A stretch of 8,561 nt of DNA from JANQLC01 sp036881805 (GCA_036881805.1 JBAJNK010000097.1:1-8561), one strand, 5' to 3'; numbered from the stretch's first letter, positions 1 to 6,871 are shown. Notes: generated from the letters alone by a model not told the origin. Program-made: numbers and translations.

Positions 1-1
1 C

Positions 2-421
2 CATGCCCGCGTGAGCGAAATCATAGGCCAGGTAAATATAGAGATTTCCAATTATGGACATGTGGATCAAAAAAAGAAACTGATCGCAGGTATTGTACTG
101 ACCGGCGGCGGTGCACAATTAAAACACCTGCGCCAGCTCACCGAGTACATCACCGGTATGGATACGCGAGTCGGATATCCCGACGAGCATTTGGCGGGTG
201 GGGCCCCTGGAGAACTGACCAGCCCGATCTACGCAACCGCTGTTGGATTGGTCATGAAGGGTTTGGATGGGAATCGAACGGGGCAAAGTGCGGGTAGTGA
301 AGATGAATCCTTGCGCACAGCGCTGGATCGCCAACAGGAAAAAACAGCCGACAAGCGCATAAAATCTTTTTTTGAAAATTGGACAGAAAAGTTTAAACAA
401 TTTTTAAATGATTCCGAGTAG
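2..421 (+). CDS. ftsA: Cell division protein FtsA, C-terminal part (5' end outside window)
   Basis: This is the last 139 residues of FtsA, the actin-like ATPase that links the FtsZ ring to the inner face of the membrane. The frame is already open at base 2, so the GTG at 11 is an internal codon and not a start. Visible family features are the phosphate-2 type motif GIVLTGGGAQLKHL, then ITGMDTRVGYPDEHLAGG and SPIYATAVGLVMKG, all typical of the FtsA C-terminal subdomain. A variable polar linker follows, and the protein ends in KSFFENWTEKFKQFLNDSE, an aromatic and basic amphipathic helix that matches the expected membrane-targeting sequence. The stop lies 18 bases before ftsZ, so the two are very probably co-transcribed as part of a division and cell-wall cluster. 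The identification is secure; only the missing N-terminus limits it. Confidence 0.95.
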   Translation, partial: HARVSEIIGQVNIEISNYGHVDQKKKLIAGIVLTGGGAQLKHLRQLTEYITGMDTRVGYPDEHLAGGAPGELTSPIYATAVGLVMKGLDGNRTGQSAGSEDESLRTALDRQQEKTADKRIKSFFENWTEKFKQFLNDSE

Positions 422-439
422 ACTTAAAAATGATACACG

Positions 440-2185
440 ATGAGCAACACGAATTTTCCAGGGGGCGGTATCACCTTTGATCTGCCCAAGAACCGTTCCG
501 CTTCCATTAAGGTTATGGGTGTAGGCGGTGGGGGTACCAATGCCGTGAACTACATGTTTAACCAGGGCATCCACGGCGTGGATTTCGTCGTGTGCAATAC
601 CGATGCCCAGGCGCTCAACAACAGTCCAGTCCCGAGCAAGGTGCAATTGGGGGTTTCCCTGACCGAGGGCTTGGGCGCGGGCGCCAACCCTGAAATTGGA
701 AAAAAGGCAGCCGTTGAGAGCGTCGATGCGGTAAAGAGCACCTTATCGACGAACACCAAAATGCTCTTTATCACAGCTGGGATGGGTGGGGGCACCGGCA
801 CGGGCGCAGCGCCGGTCATCGCTTCAATCGCGCGCGATTTGGATATTTTAACCGTGGGAATCGTGACCACACCCTTCTACTTTGAAGGGAAAAAACGCCT
901 CGAACAAGCCAAATCGGGTATCGGAGAAATGCGCAAACACGTCGATTCCCTAATTGTGATTAACAACGAAAAGCTCAGAGAGCTTTACGGTGATTTGGGT
1001 TTTAAAGAAGGTTTTTCCAAGGCCGATCGGGTTTTGACTACAGCTGCAAAGGGAATTGCCGATGTCATTACCCATCACTTCACGCAAAACATCGATTTGC
1101 ACGACGTAAAGACCGTCTTGGCAAGCAGTGGCACGGCCATCATGGGTTCAGCGACGGCCACCGGTTCGAATCGCGCCAAGGAGGGGATTGTCAAAGCGTT
1201 GGACTCCCCCTTATTGAACAACAATAAAATTACAGGCTCCCAAAATGTCTTGCTCCTGATCGTTTCCGGAACCAAAGAGATCACTATGGACGAGATTGCC
1301 AGCATCAATGAATACATCCAAAACGAAGCGGGAAACAACGCCAATATCATCATGGGTATTGGCGAGGATGACGATTTGGAGGAGGGTGTGAGCATTACAA
1401 TCGTAGCGACGGGTTTTTCCACTTCGCAACAAGAATTCATCGTGGATAAAGAAGCGAAAAAGGTCTATCACGCCTTAGACGATGAACAACCCATCACGAA
1501 AACCATGGTCACCCGGCCCGGCGAGCTGGCTCGTGATGATGCGCCCCGAGAAAACGAGCCCGCATCGAGCGAAATATACGACGTAGAGCCCCTTGACTTA
1601 AAACCTTCTCTACAGGAAAAAATGCGATCCGATACGGTTTTAAACCAACCCTTGGTGCAAGGGGAAAAGGGTGACGATAGCGATCGAAGCGCACCTGATC
1701 AGCAGACTTTTTCGTTTGACGAGTCACCATTAGACGGCAGCGCAGCGGGGCAAGCAGAGCCCGTAAGAGATGCAGCTGCGCCTGAAACGCAACCCGAATC
1801 GATCCGAAGACACCAGTTGGAACCAGGGGGTGAAGATGACCTGAATTTTGAAGTCAGACATGCGGCAAAAGAAATCGACACCCATCCCGACAAAAGCTTA
1901 GCGCCTGGGGATGAGGCATTGGAAAATCCTTTTGATAGCCCCATTTTCGAAGCGATGACGCGCAAAGCGCTGGCGCGCAGACAGCGACTGCACGCATACA
2001 ATTACCACTTTGAGCACACACCCAAAAAATCCACTGAGTACGGTGATCAACCCGCCTATAAGCGCAAGGGGATCGATCTATCGGATGATGGGAACAGCCT
2101 GTCTCGTTTTACCTTGGATGTCGGCGAGGACAACGAGATTCGCCTGCGGGATAACAATTCATTTTTACACGATAATGTGGACTAA
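440..2185 (+). CDS. ftsZ: Cell division protein FtsZ with long C-terminal extension
   Basis: FtsZ is the tubulin-like GTPase that polymerises into the cytokinetic ring. The 581-residue product has the nucleotide-binding loop VMGVGGGGTNAV (about 25-36), NTDAQAL (53-59), the tubulin signature GMGGGTGTGAAP (114-125) and the T7 loop NIDLHDVKTVL (217-227), whose Asp219 and Asp222 should complete the GTPase site of the neighbouring subunit. The globular core ends near residue 345. A linker of about 200 residues follows, rich in Asp, Glu, Pro and Gln. The end, SRFTLDVGEDNEIRLRDNNSFLHDNVD in two parts (SRFTLDVGEDNEIRLR, then DNNSFLHDNVD), is the conserved Bacteroidota-type tail that docks FtsA and other partners. 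It is much longer than the E. coli protein of about 383 residues, as is common in this phylum. The ATG at 440 gives the expected N-terminus MSNTNFPGGGITFDLPKN. No Shine-Dalgarno sequence precedes it, only an A-rich stretch. Confidence 0.98.
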   Translation: MSNTNFPGGGITFDLPKNRSASIKVMGVGGGGTNAVNYMFNQGIHGVDFVVCNTDAQALNNSPVPSKVQLGVSLTEGLGAGANPEIGKKAAVESVDAVKSTLSTNTKMLFITAGMGGGTGTGAAPVIASIARDLDILTVGIVTTPFYFEGKKRLEQAKSGIGEMRKHVDSLIVINNEKLRELYGDLGFKEGFSKADRVLTTAAKGIADVITHHFTQNIDLHDVKTVLASSGTAIMGSATATGSNRAKEGIVKALDSPLLNNNKITGSQNVLLLIVSGTKEITMDEIASINEYIQNEAGNNANIIMGIGEDDDLEEGVSITIVATGFSTSQQEFIVDKEAKKVYHALDDEQPITKTMVTRPGELARDDAPRENEPASSEIYDVEPLDLKPSLQEKMRSDTVLNQPLVQGEKGDDSDRSAPDQQTFSFDESPLDGSAAGQAEPVRDAAAPETQPESIRRHQLEPGGEDDLNFEVRHAAKEIDTHPDKSLAPGDEALENPFDSPIFEAMTRKALARRQRLHAYNYHFEHTPKKSTEYGDQPAYKRKGIDLSDDGNSLSRFTLDVGEDNEIRLRDNNSFLHDNVD

Positions 2186-2532
2186 ACGCTTTTCCAAACG
2201 CCGCAAAGAGTCAAAACCGGCAGCGATAAATCTGTTTCTTAAACCGTCGTAAAAGGACAAAAGCAAAAAAACCTTTTTCAAACCGTCAAACGCAAACCGA
2301 AAAAATAAGTCCCTTTTTAGACTAACACAGGAGAAAAACGTCAAAGAATAAGATTGGCCGTTTAGCACCATTCCACAAGAACAGAAAAATAAGGCCTGTT
2401 TTTAGGCCTTTCGCATGCGATTGATTCCGCAATCGGATATAGCCGTGCCAGGACAAACGTCGAGGAGTATACGGTTGGGGGCGTAGTCACCCCGCACCGG
2501 AAAAAATCATGAGAAGCCATAAAAATTCTCAA
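2186..2532. other. Intergenic region between ftsZ and purA
   Basis: No gene is supportable here. The first half is A-rich on the + strand and contains AAACCGTC twice (near 2242 and 2281). Open frames on either strand are short, lack conserved features and are partly shadows of the ftsZ end. The second half holds a terminator-like hairpin (2391-2411) and directly after it a second perfect inverted repeat, CGATTG / CAATCG at 2418-2423 and 2430-2435 with a 6-base loop. I see no riboswitch or tRNA that I could defend. Confidence 0.6.
2391..2411 (+). terminator. Terminator-like hairpin after ftsZ
   Basis: A perfect 7-bp inverted repeat, AAGGCCT (2391-2397) and AGGCCTT (2404-2410), encloses a 6-base loop GTTTTT. 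It is about 205 bases after the ftsZ stop and precedes the candidate purA promoter, which fits an end of the fts transcript. The T-run after the stem is short (TTT then CGC), so it is a weak intrinsic terminator or an RNA-stabilising hairpin. The 12 bases TTAGGCCTTTCG at its right arm recur at 5635-5646. Confidence 0.5.
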
Positions 2533-2540
2533 TACCTTTG
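2533..2540 (+). promoter_or_regulatory. Candidate Bacteroidota -7 promoter element upstream of purA
   Basis: TACCTTTG fits the Bacteroidota -7 consensus TAnnTTTG and lies 27 bases before the purA ATG, which would leave a leader of about 20 bases. No TTG-type -33 element is visible at the usual distance, so the match is half of a promoter only. It helps to decide the purA start, because the upstream in-frame TTG at 2538 falls inside this element and would be a poor translation start. Confidence 0.45.
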
Positions 2541-2567
2541 CTGTGGGACGATTTCAAGCTAAGACGC

Positions 2568-3851
2568 ATGCCCACTTATACAATAGTCGGCACCCAGTGG
2601 GGTGACGAAGGAAAAGGCAAGGTCATCGATGTGCTGGCGCCCCGAGCCGATTATATCGTCCGATTTCAGGGCGGCAACAACGCCGGGCATACGGTGGTGG
2701 CAAAGGGTGAAAAATTCATCCTCCACCTCTTGCCCTCTGGTATTTTACATCAAAATGCGCAATGCATTATCGGTCCAGGTGTGGTCTTGGACCCCAAAGT
2801 CTTACTCGAGGAGTTAGCGGCGCTAACCGCCAAAGGGGTTGGCACTAAAAATTTGTGGATCAGCGACCGCGCCCACCTCATCATGCCGTACCACATCAGG
2901 TTGGATGCGGCCCAGGAGAAAAAACGCCAAAAAAGGATCGGCACGACCCGCCGCGGTATCGGACCCTGTTATGCAGACAAGGTATCGCGTTGTGGCATTC
3001 GGGTAGCCGACTGGATCGATGAATCGCGCTTTTCAAGGCTGCTCCGGGAAAACCTCAGCGAAAAGAATACCCTACTGGAAAAGGTTTATGCTGAATCGCC
3101 GCTGGATTTCGATCAGATTCACGCGGAATACCGCACTTATGCGGCGCAGTTGAAGCACCGGGTCATAGACTCCGCAAAAGTGTTGAACGAAGCGGTTCGA
3201 TCTGGCCGGACGGTCTTGTTTGAAGGCGCCCAAGCGCTGATGCTCGACATCGACTACGGAACCTATCCCTATGTCACCGCCTCTTCGCCCAGCACCGGTG
3301 GTGTCAGCATAGGCACAGGTGTGCCCCCTACTTTATTAGATCGGCAAGTGGGTGTGATGAAAGCCTATTGTACCCGAGTGGGTGAAGGCCCTTTTGTAAC
3401 CGAGCTAAGGGATTCCACAGCTGAAGTCATCCGGAAAAAGGGACGGGAATTCGGTGCGACTACCGGCCGCCCACGCCGTTGCGGCTGGTTGGATCTAATA
3501 GCTGCCAAATACGCCTGTACGATCAACGGCATTACCGATATCGCACTGACCAAATTGGATGTGCTGAGCGGCTTCGATGCGCTGAAGGTATGCGTGGGCT
3601 ATCAAATCCATGGAACACCATGCGATACGGTGCCGGCGAACACCGAATCGCTGTATTGCGCTGTGCCGATTTATAAGGAACTGGCGGGCTGGGCACAAGA
3701 CATTGCAATGACGACCCGCTATGAGTCGCTACCGGAAGCCTGTAAAGCCTATTTGCAGTTTATCGAATCCTTTACGGAAACCCCGATCGCCATGGTGTCC
3801 ATCGGAGCCGATCGAAACCAAAATATAATCCGAACAAACGATTTAAAGTGA
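2568..3851 (+). CDS. purA: Adenylosuccinate synthetase (PurA)
   Basis: PurA is a cytoplasmic enzyme that condenses IMP with aspartate, using GTP, to give adenylosuccinate, the first committed step from IMP to AMP. The product is 427 residues, close to the 432 of E. coli. Motifs in order: P-loop GTQWGDEGKGK (8-18) with catalytic Asp13, GGNNAGHTVV (35-44) with catalytic His41, IMP-binding GTTRRGIGPCYADKVSR (125-141), FEGAQALMLDIDYGTYPYVT (218-237), the aspartate-binding loop TTGRPRRCGW (298-307) and the guanine-recognition motif TKLD (328-331). All active-site residues I can place are present. The frame extends upstream to a TTG at 2538, but the ATG at 2568 gives the family N-terminus MPTYTIVGTQWGDEG and is preferred. 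The stop TGA shares one base with the purB ATG, which implies translational coupling. Confidence 0.97.
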   Translation: MPTYTIVGTQWGDEGKGKVIDVLAPRADYIVRFQGGNNAGHTVVAKGEKFILHLLPSGILHQNAQCIIGPGVVLDPKVLLEELAALTAKGVGTKNLWISDRAHLIMPYHIRLDAAQEKKRQKRIGTTRRGIGPCYADKVSRCGIRVADWIDESRFSRLLRENLSEKNTLLEKVYAESPLDFDQIHAEYRTYAAQLKHRVIDSAKVLNEAVRSGRTVLFEGAQALMLDIDYGTYPYVTASSPSTGGVSIGTGVPPTLLDRQVGVMKAYCTRVGEGPFVTELRDSTAEVIRKKGREFGATTGRPRRCGWLDLIAAKYACTINGITDIALTKLDVLSGFDALKVCVGYQIHGTPCDTVPANTESLYCAVPIYKELAGWAQDIAMTTRYESLPEACKAYLQFIESFTETPIAMVSIGADRNQNIIRTNDLK

Positions 3852-5278
3852 TGGATACTTACCGCAACCCCTTGGTGGAGCGATATGCGAGCGCGGAGAT
3901 GAGCTACAACTTTTCCCCAAAAAACAAGTTTACCACCTGGCGTGCGCTCTGGTTGGCTTTGGCCGAAGTGGAACGCGATTTGGGTTTGCCCATCCGAGAA
4001 GATCAGCTCAAAGCCTTGCGCGACAATTTGGAGGCCATCGACTGGTCGCGTGTCCAAGCATACGAAAAGAAATTTCGCCACGATGTGATGGCGCATATAC
4101 ACGCCTTTGGCGACGCTGCGCCCGCTGCCAAGTCGATCATCCACCTCGGTGCGACCAGCGCCTTTGTGGGAGACAATACCGACTTGATTCAAATTCGAGA
4201 TGGTCTGCTGATTTTGAAGCGAAAACTCATCGACGTCATCGCGGTACTCGCCCGGTTTGCCGACCGATGGAAAGACCTGCCCACCTTGGGGTTTACGCAC
4301 TACCAGCCCGCCCAACTGACCACCGTGGGCAAGCGCGCCACCCTTTGGATTCAAAGCCTGCTATTGGATTGGGAAGAACTGGAATTTTTGTCCGCATCAT
4401 TGCGGTTTCGGGGTGTAAAGGGCGCAACCGGTACCGCGGCCAGTTTCAAAGCATTGTTTGATGGGGATTTTGCAAAAGCACAGGAGCTCGACCAAAGACT
4501 CGCCCAGCGCTTTGGCTTTAAGGGCGTATTTGCGGTCAGCGGCCAAACATACGACCGAAAAATAGACGCTAGCGTCTTACACCTGCTCTCCAACCTGGCG
4601 CAATCCGCACACAAGTTTAGCAATGATGTCCGCCTGCTCCAAAACCTAAAGGAAGTGGAAGAGCCTTTCAGCGCAGACCAAATCGGCTCCAGTGCCATGG
4701 CTTACAAGCGCAACCCCATGCGGAGCGAGCGCATGGCTGCGCTTTCCAAATTTGTGATTTCGATGAGCACCAGCACCGCTATGGTAGCAGCCACCCAATG
4801 GTTTGAACGCACCTTAGACGATTCGGCCAACAAGCGCCTCAGCCTGCCTCAGGCCATGCTCGCTACCGATGCGATTTTGGAGATTTGGCATAATGTGGCC
4901 GAGGGTTTGGTGGTTTATCCCGAGGTGATCGCGCGTCACATTCGAGAGGAATTGCCCTTTATGGCGACGGAGCACATCATTATGGCGGGCGTGAAAAACG
5001 GCGGTGATCGCCAGGAATTGCACGAAATCATTCGCGCCCATTCCATGAAATCCGCTCAGCAGCTCAAGCAGCACGGCAAACCCAATGATCTAATCGCCCG
5101 TCTATCGGCCGACAAACGCATCAAAATGGATAAAGAAGCGCTGATGGGAATTTTAGACTCTAAAAATTTTATCGGCTTTGCCCCGGAGCAGACCGCTCAG
5201 TTTTTAAACGAAAGGGTCAAACCCATTTTGGAACAGCACAGCGACCTGCTCGGATTGCACGTTCAGTTAAAAGTCTAA
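3851..5278 (+). CDS. purB: Adenylosuccinate lyase (PurB), animal ADSL-type
   Basis: PurB is a homotetrameric lyase that removes fumarate from adenylosuccinate (giving AMP) and from SAICAR in the main purine pathway. The 475-residue product follows human ADSL along its whole length as I remember that protein: NPLVERYASAEMSYNFSPKNKF near the start (quoted as NPLVERYASAEM and SYNFSPKNKF), RHDVMAHIHAFG (77-88), IIHLGATSAFVGDNTDL (96-112), LGFTHYQPAQLTTVGKR (146-162) with the catalytic His150, LRFRGVKGATGTAASF (184-199), the flexible serine loop QIGSSAMAYKRNPMRSER (277-294), QWFERTLDDSANKR (316-329) and VVYPEVIARHIREELPFMAT (354-373, 20 residues). It is not the shorter E. coli or B. subtilis form. 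The loop reads SSAMAYKRNP where the family normally has SSAMPYKRNP, a Pro to Ala change at residue 284. Translation starts at the ATG sharing one base with the purA stop; the GTG one codon upstream is less likely. Confidence 0.96.
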   Translation: MDTYRNPLVERYASAEMSYNFSPKNKFTTWRALWLALAEVERDLGLPIREDQLKALRDNLEAIDWSRVQAYEKKFRHDVMAHIHAFGDAAPAAKSIIHLGATSAFVGDNTDLIQIRDGLLILKRKLIDVIAVLARFADRWKDLPTLGFTHYQPAQLTTVGKRATLWIQSLLLDWEELEFLSASLRFRGVKGATGTAASFKALFDGDFAKAQELDQRLAQRFGFKGVFAVSGQTYDRKIDASVLHLLSNLAQSAHKFSNDVRLLQNLKEVEEPFSADQIGSSAMAYKRNPMRSERMAALSKFVISMSTSTAMVAATQWFERTLDDSANKRLSLPQAMLATDAILEIWHNVAEGLVVYPEVIARHIREELPFMATEHIIMAGVKNGGDRQELHEIIRAHSMKSAQQLKQHGKPNDLIARLSADKRIKMDKEALMGILDSKNFIGFAPEQTAQFLNERVKPILEQHSDLLGLHVQLKV

Positions 5279-5411
5279 CCGCTTTTGTCCACCCATGACG
5301 GGATTGAGCCTGCAAAGCCGAGAAATAAGATGCTCGATATGTGATTTTTACATTGGGCACTGCTCTCATTTTCTGGTTTTTTGTCCATTTTGGGTAGGTG
5401 GGTATGCCATT

Positions 5412-5552
5412 TCAAATTATAATACAGCGCGGGCATACTGACGATAAGCCCATACATTCCGACAATCCAGTCAAACCCATATTTATGATAAAGTAGACGG
5501 TAAAGATGGTCGATACAACTGCTGTTAGAATTAAATAGTGTTTCAGTTTCAT
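5412..5552 (-). CDS. Possible 46-aa single-helix membrane or secreted peptide
   Basis: I do not recognise this. An ATG at 5552 opens a frame coding for MKLKHYLILTAVVSTIFTVY and then FIINMGLTGLSECMGLSSVCPRCIII before TGA. The N-terminus has the Lys-rich start and hydrophobic stretch (about 6-24) of a signal peptide or membrane anchor, and the end has three Cys including CPRC, echoing the CPEC end of the lipoprotein at 6010-6636. A longer overlapping frame on the same strand (5275-5574, 99 aa) is available but starts only at TTG, runs into the end of purB and has no recognisable features, so the ATG frame seems better. It could also be the 5' piece of a frameshifted older gene. It is convergent with purB and ends 133 bases from it. 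Confidence 0.35.
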   Translation of the reverse strand: MKLKHYLILTAVVSTIFTVYFIINMGLTGLSECMGLSSVCPRCIII

Positions 5553-5777
5553 AGTCTAGGCCCCGATTGTTCAATTTTTAGGTAAAAACGCCTCGATTGT
5601 GGCACCGACCCATAGCATTACAGGCAATGCCTGCTTAGGCCTTTCGGGCTTTCCAACCATTGCGAAAAAACTTTCTGATCGGGTTAAAAAATTCGATCTC
5701 ATGCCTTCTCGCTTCTTTCATATACGAGGGGCTTAAAAATGCGATACTTATACATAATACGTGATGCTATCTTATCA
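5553..5777. other. Intergenic stretch with palindromes and unexplained short open frames
   Basis: No gene is supportable with confidence. There is a 13-base palindrome at 5621-5633, followed by GCCT/AGGC and GCC/GGC pairings up to about 5650 that could act as a transcription end. The + strand is open from 5560 to 5736 without an early ATG; its translation ends in MPSRFFHIRGA. On the - strand, ATG frames of 28-29 codons lie at 5635-5721 and 5571-5660. These overlapping short frames suggest a decayed gene or a repeat element rather than genuine genes. Confidence 0.4.
5621..5633. repeat. Perfect 6-bp palindrome with one central base
   Basis: CAGGCA and TGCCTG flank a single A. It is immediately followed by GCCTGCTTAGGCCTTTCGGG, which repeats 12 bases (TTAGGCCTTTCG) of the hairpin found after ftsZ. 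Such palindromes often mark transcription ends or regulatory sites; nothing here decides which. Confidence 0.5.
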
Positions 5778-6017
5778 TTATTGGTTCCGCTTTCTTATTC
5801 TTTTAATCAAATTGACTTCAGAAAGGAAGTATTCCCCCATAAATTTTGGAAATAAAAAGATAATCAGCCAACGTAAAAGAATTAATGCGATTGTAATGAT
5901 AATTAAAGCTTTTGAACGAGGATGAAAAAAGATTAAATCGATAAACAGAAAAATGAGAAGTATAAATAGAATTGATATTCTCACAAGTGCTTTAGACATG
6001 ATATAAAATTTATTCAT
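5778..6017 (-). CDS. Small two-helix membrane protein of unknown function
   Basis: The 79-residue product (from ATG at 6017) is strongly hydrophobic, with two predicted membrane helices at about 10-31 (ALVRISILFILLIFLFIDLI) and 37-56 (ALIIITIALILLRWLIIFLF), and a basic C-terminus LIKRIRKRNQ that should stay in the cytoplasm. The ATG at 6017 overlaps the last 8 bases of the upstream lipoprotein gene, so the two are probably translationally coupled. A second ATG at 5999 (MSKALVRIS) is an alternative start just after that gene ends. A TTG further upstream is in frame but unlikely. The gene is strikingly AT-rich compared with the fts and pur genes. No family is recognised. The arrangement parallels the cysteine-rich gene plus membrane gene pair at 7185-8242. 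Confidence 0.65.
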   Translation of the reverse strand: MNKFYIMSKALVRISILFILLIFLFIDLIFFHPRSKALIIITIALILLRWLIIFLFPKFMGEYFLSEVNLIKRIRKRNQ

Positions 6018-6636
6018 CGCATTCAGGACAAGAAAGGCAATCCAGGGCAATACCTGAATATACAGCTAAAACAACTTCTGGGCATTCAACAGTACACATA
6101 ACGGTTACAAATTGCACCCATGATTCCGATCGTTCCATTTCAAAGCAATCTTCCCAGGTTTCACCTTTACGACGCGGATTTGAAATTTTAGAAAATACAG
6201 GCTCGAATCGCAAACGGGCTCGGTTGCCGGAAATTTGAATACAGCCTTTCCCAAATATTTTGCCGTTCTCGTCTAAGTAATTCACGCATTTGTAGTCACT
6301 GCTTAGGGGTTGCACTTGAAAATCCACCTCGCCATCCAAATCCAAATCATAGGCGTAGTTACCCGAAGACAACCGATAGATGTGGATATCTCTCGAGCGA
6401 CCGTAAGCGGATAGGGCAACGGAAAAACCCACCGCTGCCGATTTGCTATTTATCGCTAGAAAATTCGACTGGAGATCGAGCGGTTGGCAGTCGTTTATCA
6501 CCACTTCTGGACGGGAATCAGCGCCTTGACTTTTCGCGCTCGGGTCGAGATTGCCGACCCAATTGGAATTGGGATCGCTACAACCCATAATGCCTTGTAT
6601 GCAGGCGAGGACGCAGAACAGCGTGGCTTTTTTCAT
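6010..6636 (-). CDS. Cysteine-rich lipoprotein of unknown function with an Asp-rich calcium-type loop
   Basis: The 208-residue product starts MKKATLFCVLACIQGIMGCS, a signal peptide with the lipobox IMGC, so Cys19 should be lipidated and the protein exported. The mature part has nine further Cys (50, 117, 132, 164, 181, 185, 200, 203, 206), ending in CLSCPECDE. Residues 97-105, DLDLDGEVD, match the DxDxDGxxD calcium-binding loop seen in EF-hand-like and thrombospondin-type-3 repeats. Only one such loop is present. The ATG at 6636 is supported by the lipoprotein signal and by a good promoter match 23 bases upstream. The membrane-protein gene downstream overlaps its end by 8 bases. I recognise no family; a secreted structural or effector role would be inference. 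Confidence 0.8.
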   Translation of the reverse strand: MKKATLFCVLACIQGIMGCSDPNSNWVGNLDPSAKSQGADSRPEVVINDCQPLDLQSNFLAINSKSAAVGFSVALSAYGRSRDIHIYRLSSGNYAYDLDLDGEVDFQVQPLSSDYKCVNYLDENGKIFGKGCIQISGNRARLRFEPVFSKISNPRRKGETWEDCFEMERSESWVQFVTVMCTVECPEVVLAVYSGIALDCLSCPECDE

Positions 6637-6659
6637 GGCGTAAGGCTACATCTATCGAG

Positions 6660-6688
6660 CAAATATAATAAAAATCTCAATATGGCAA
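6660..6688 (-). promoter_or_regulatory. Bacteroidota-type promoter for the 208-aa lipoprotein operon
   Basis: Read on the - strand, TATATTTG (6667 to 6660) fits the -7 consensus TAnnTTTG exactly, and a TTG (6688 to 6686) lies 18 bases upstream in the -33 position. The -7 element ends 23 bases before the ATG at 6636, giving a short leader. The same octamer TATATTTG occurs upstream of the 83-aa lipoprotein gene at the window end. Confidence 0.6.
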
Positions 6689-6712
6689 CACCCCATAAAC
6701 AAACTTACCCTA

Positions 6713-6871
6713 CTGATGACTTTTTACCCATCCTCGGCAGCTGTTTTTTATTCTCTCTATAAAAAGCAGCGCGGAATACGGATATTTCTCAGGGTTCAAT
6801 AGTCTATTTGGACAAACCCGGTATGTATTTCCGTCTAAGCAGATACAGAGTTCCGGTATGCATTTACAACT
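6713..6871 (-). pseudogene. Degraded third copy of the cysteine-tail and membrane-protein cassette
   Basis: Bases 6779-6831 align with the repeat junction at about 7452-7500: ATATTTCTCA is followed by a diverged stretch and then GGACAAACCCGGTATG, against GGACAACCCGGTCTG in the intact unit. On the - strand a frame without start codon is open through 6713-6871 and encodes SCKCIPELCICL, then RVCPN, resembling the CKCRPGCPN and CRPGCPNEPW ends of the cysteine-rich protein. Just beyond, TGAGAAATAT matches the first codons of the membrane-protein gene, after which similarity is lost. CCGGTATGYATTT also occurs twice, 35 bases apart (6818 and 6853). I read this as the oldest remnant of the duplication series. 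The alignment is by eye and less certain than that of the next copy. Confidence 0.5.

Noticed and set aside
2010..2371. Frames on both strands (80 and 68 codons) running from the ftsZ end into the intergenic region
   Set aside because: The first part is out of frame with the conserved FtsZ tail and the rest follows A-rich or T-rich sequence with biased, feature-less translation.
2538..2567. A TTG start at 2538 that would lengthen PurA by ten residues
   Set aside because: The extension MLWDDFKLRR has no counterpart in the family and the TTG sits inside a TAnnTTTG promoter match. The ATG at 2568 gives the usual N-terminus.
5275..5574. A 99-codon - strand frame starting with TTG and running into the purB end
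   Set aside because: It has only a TTG start, ends inside purB, and shows no signal or motif. An overlapping ATG frame (5412-5552) has a better N-terminus.
6484..6762. A 92-codon + strand frame over the lipoprotein start and promoter
   Set aside because: It is antisense to the signal peptide region and shows no protein features.
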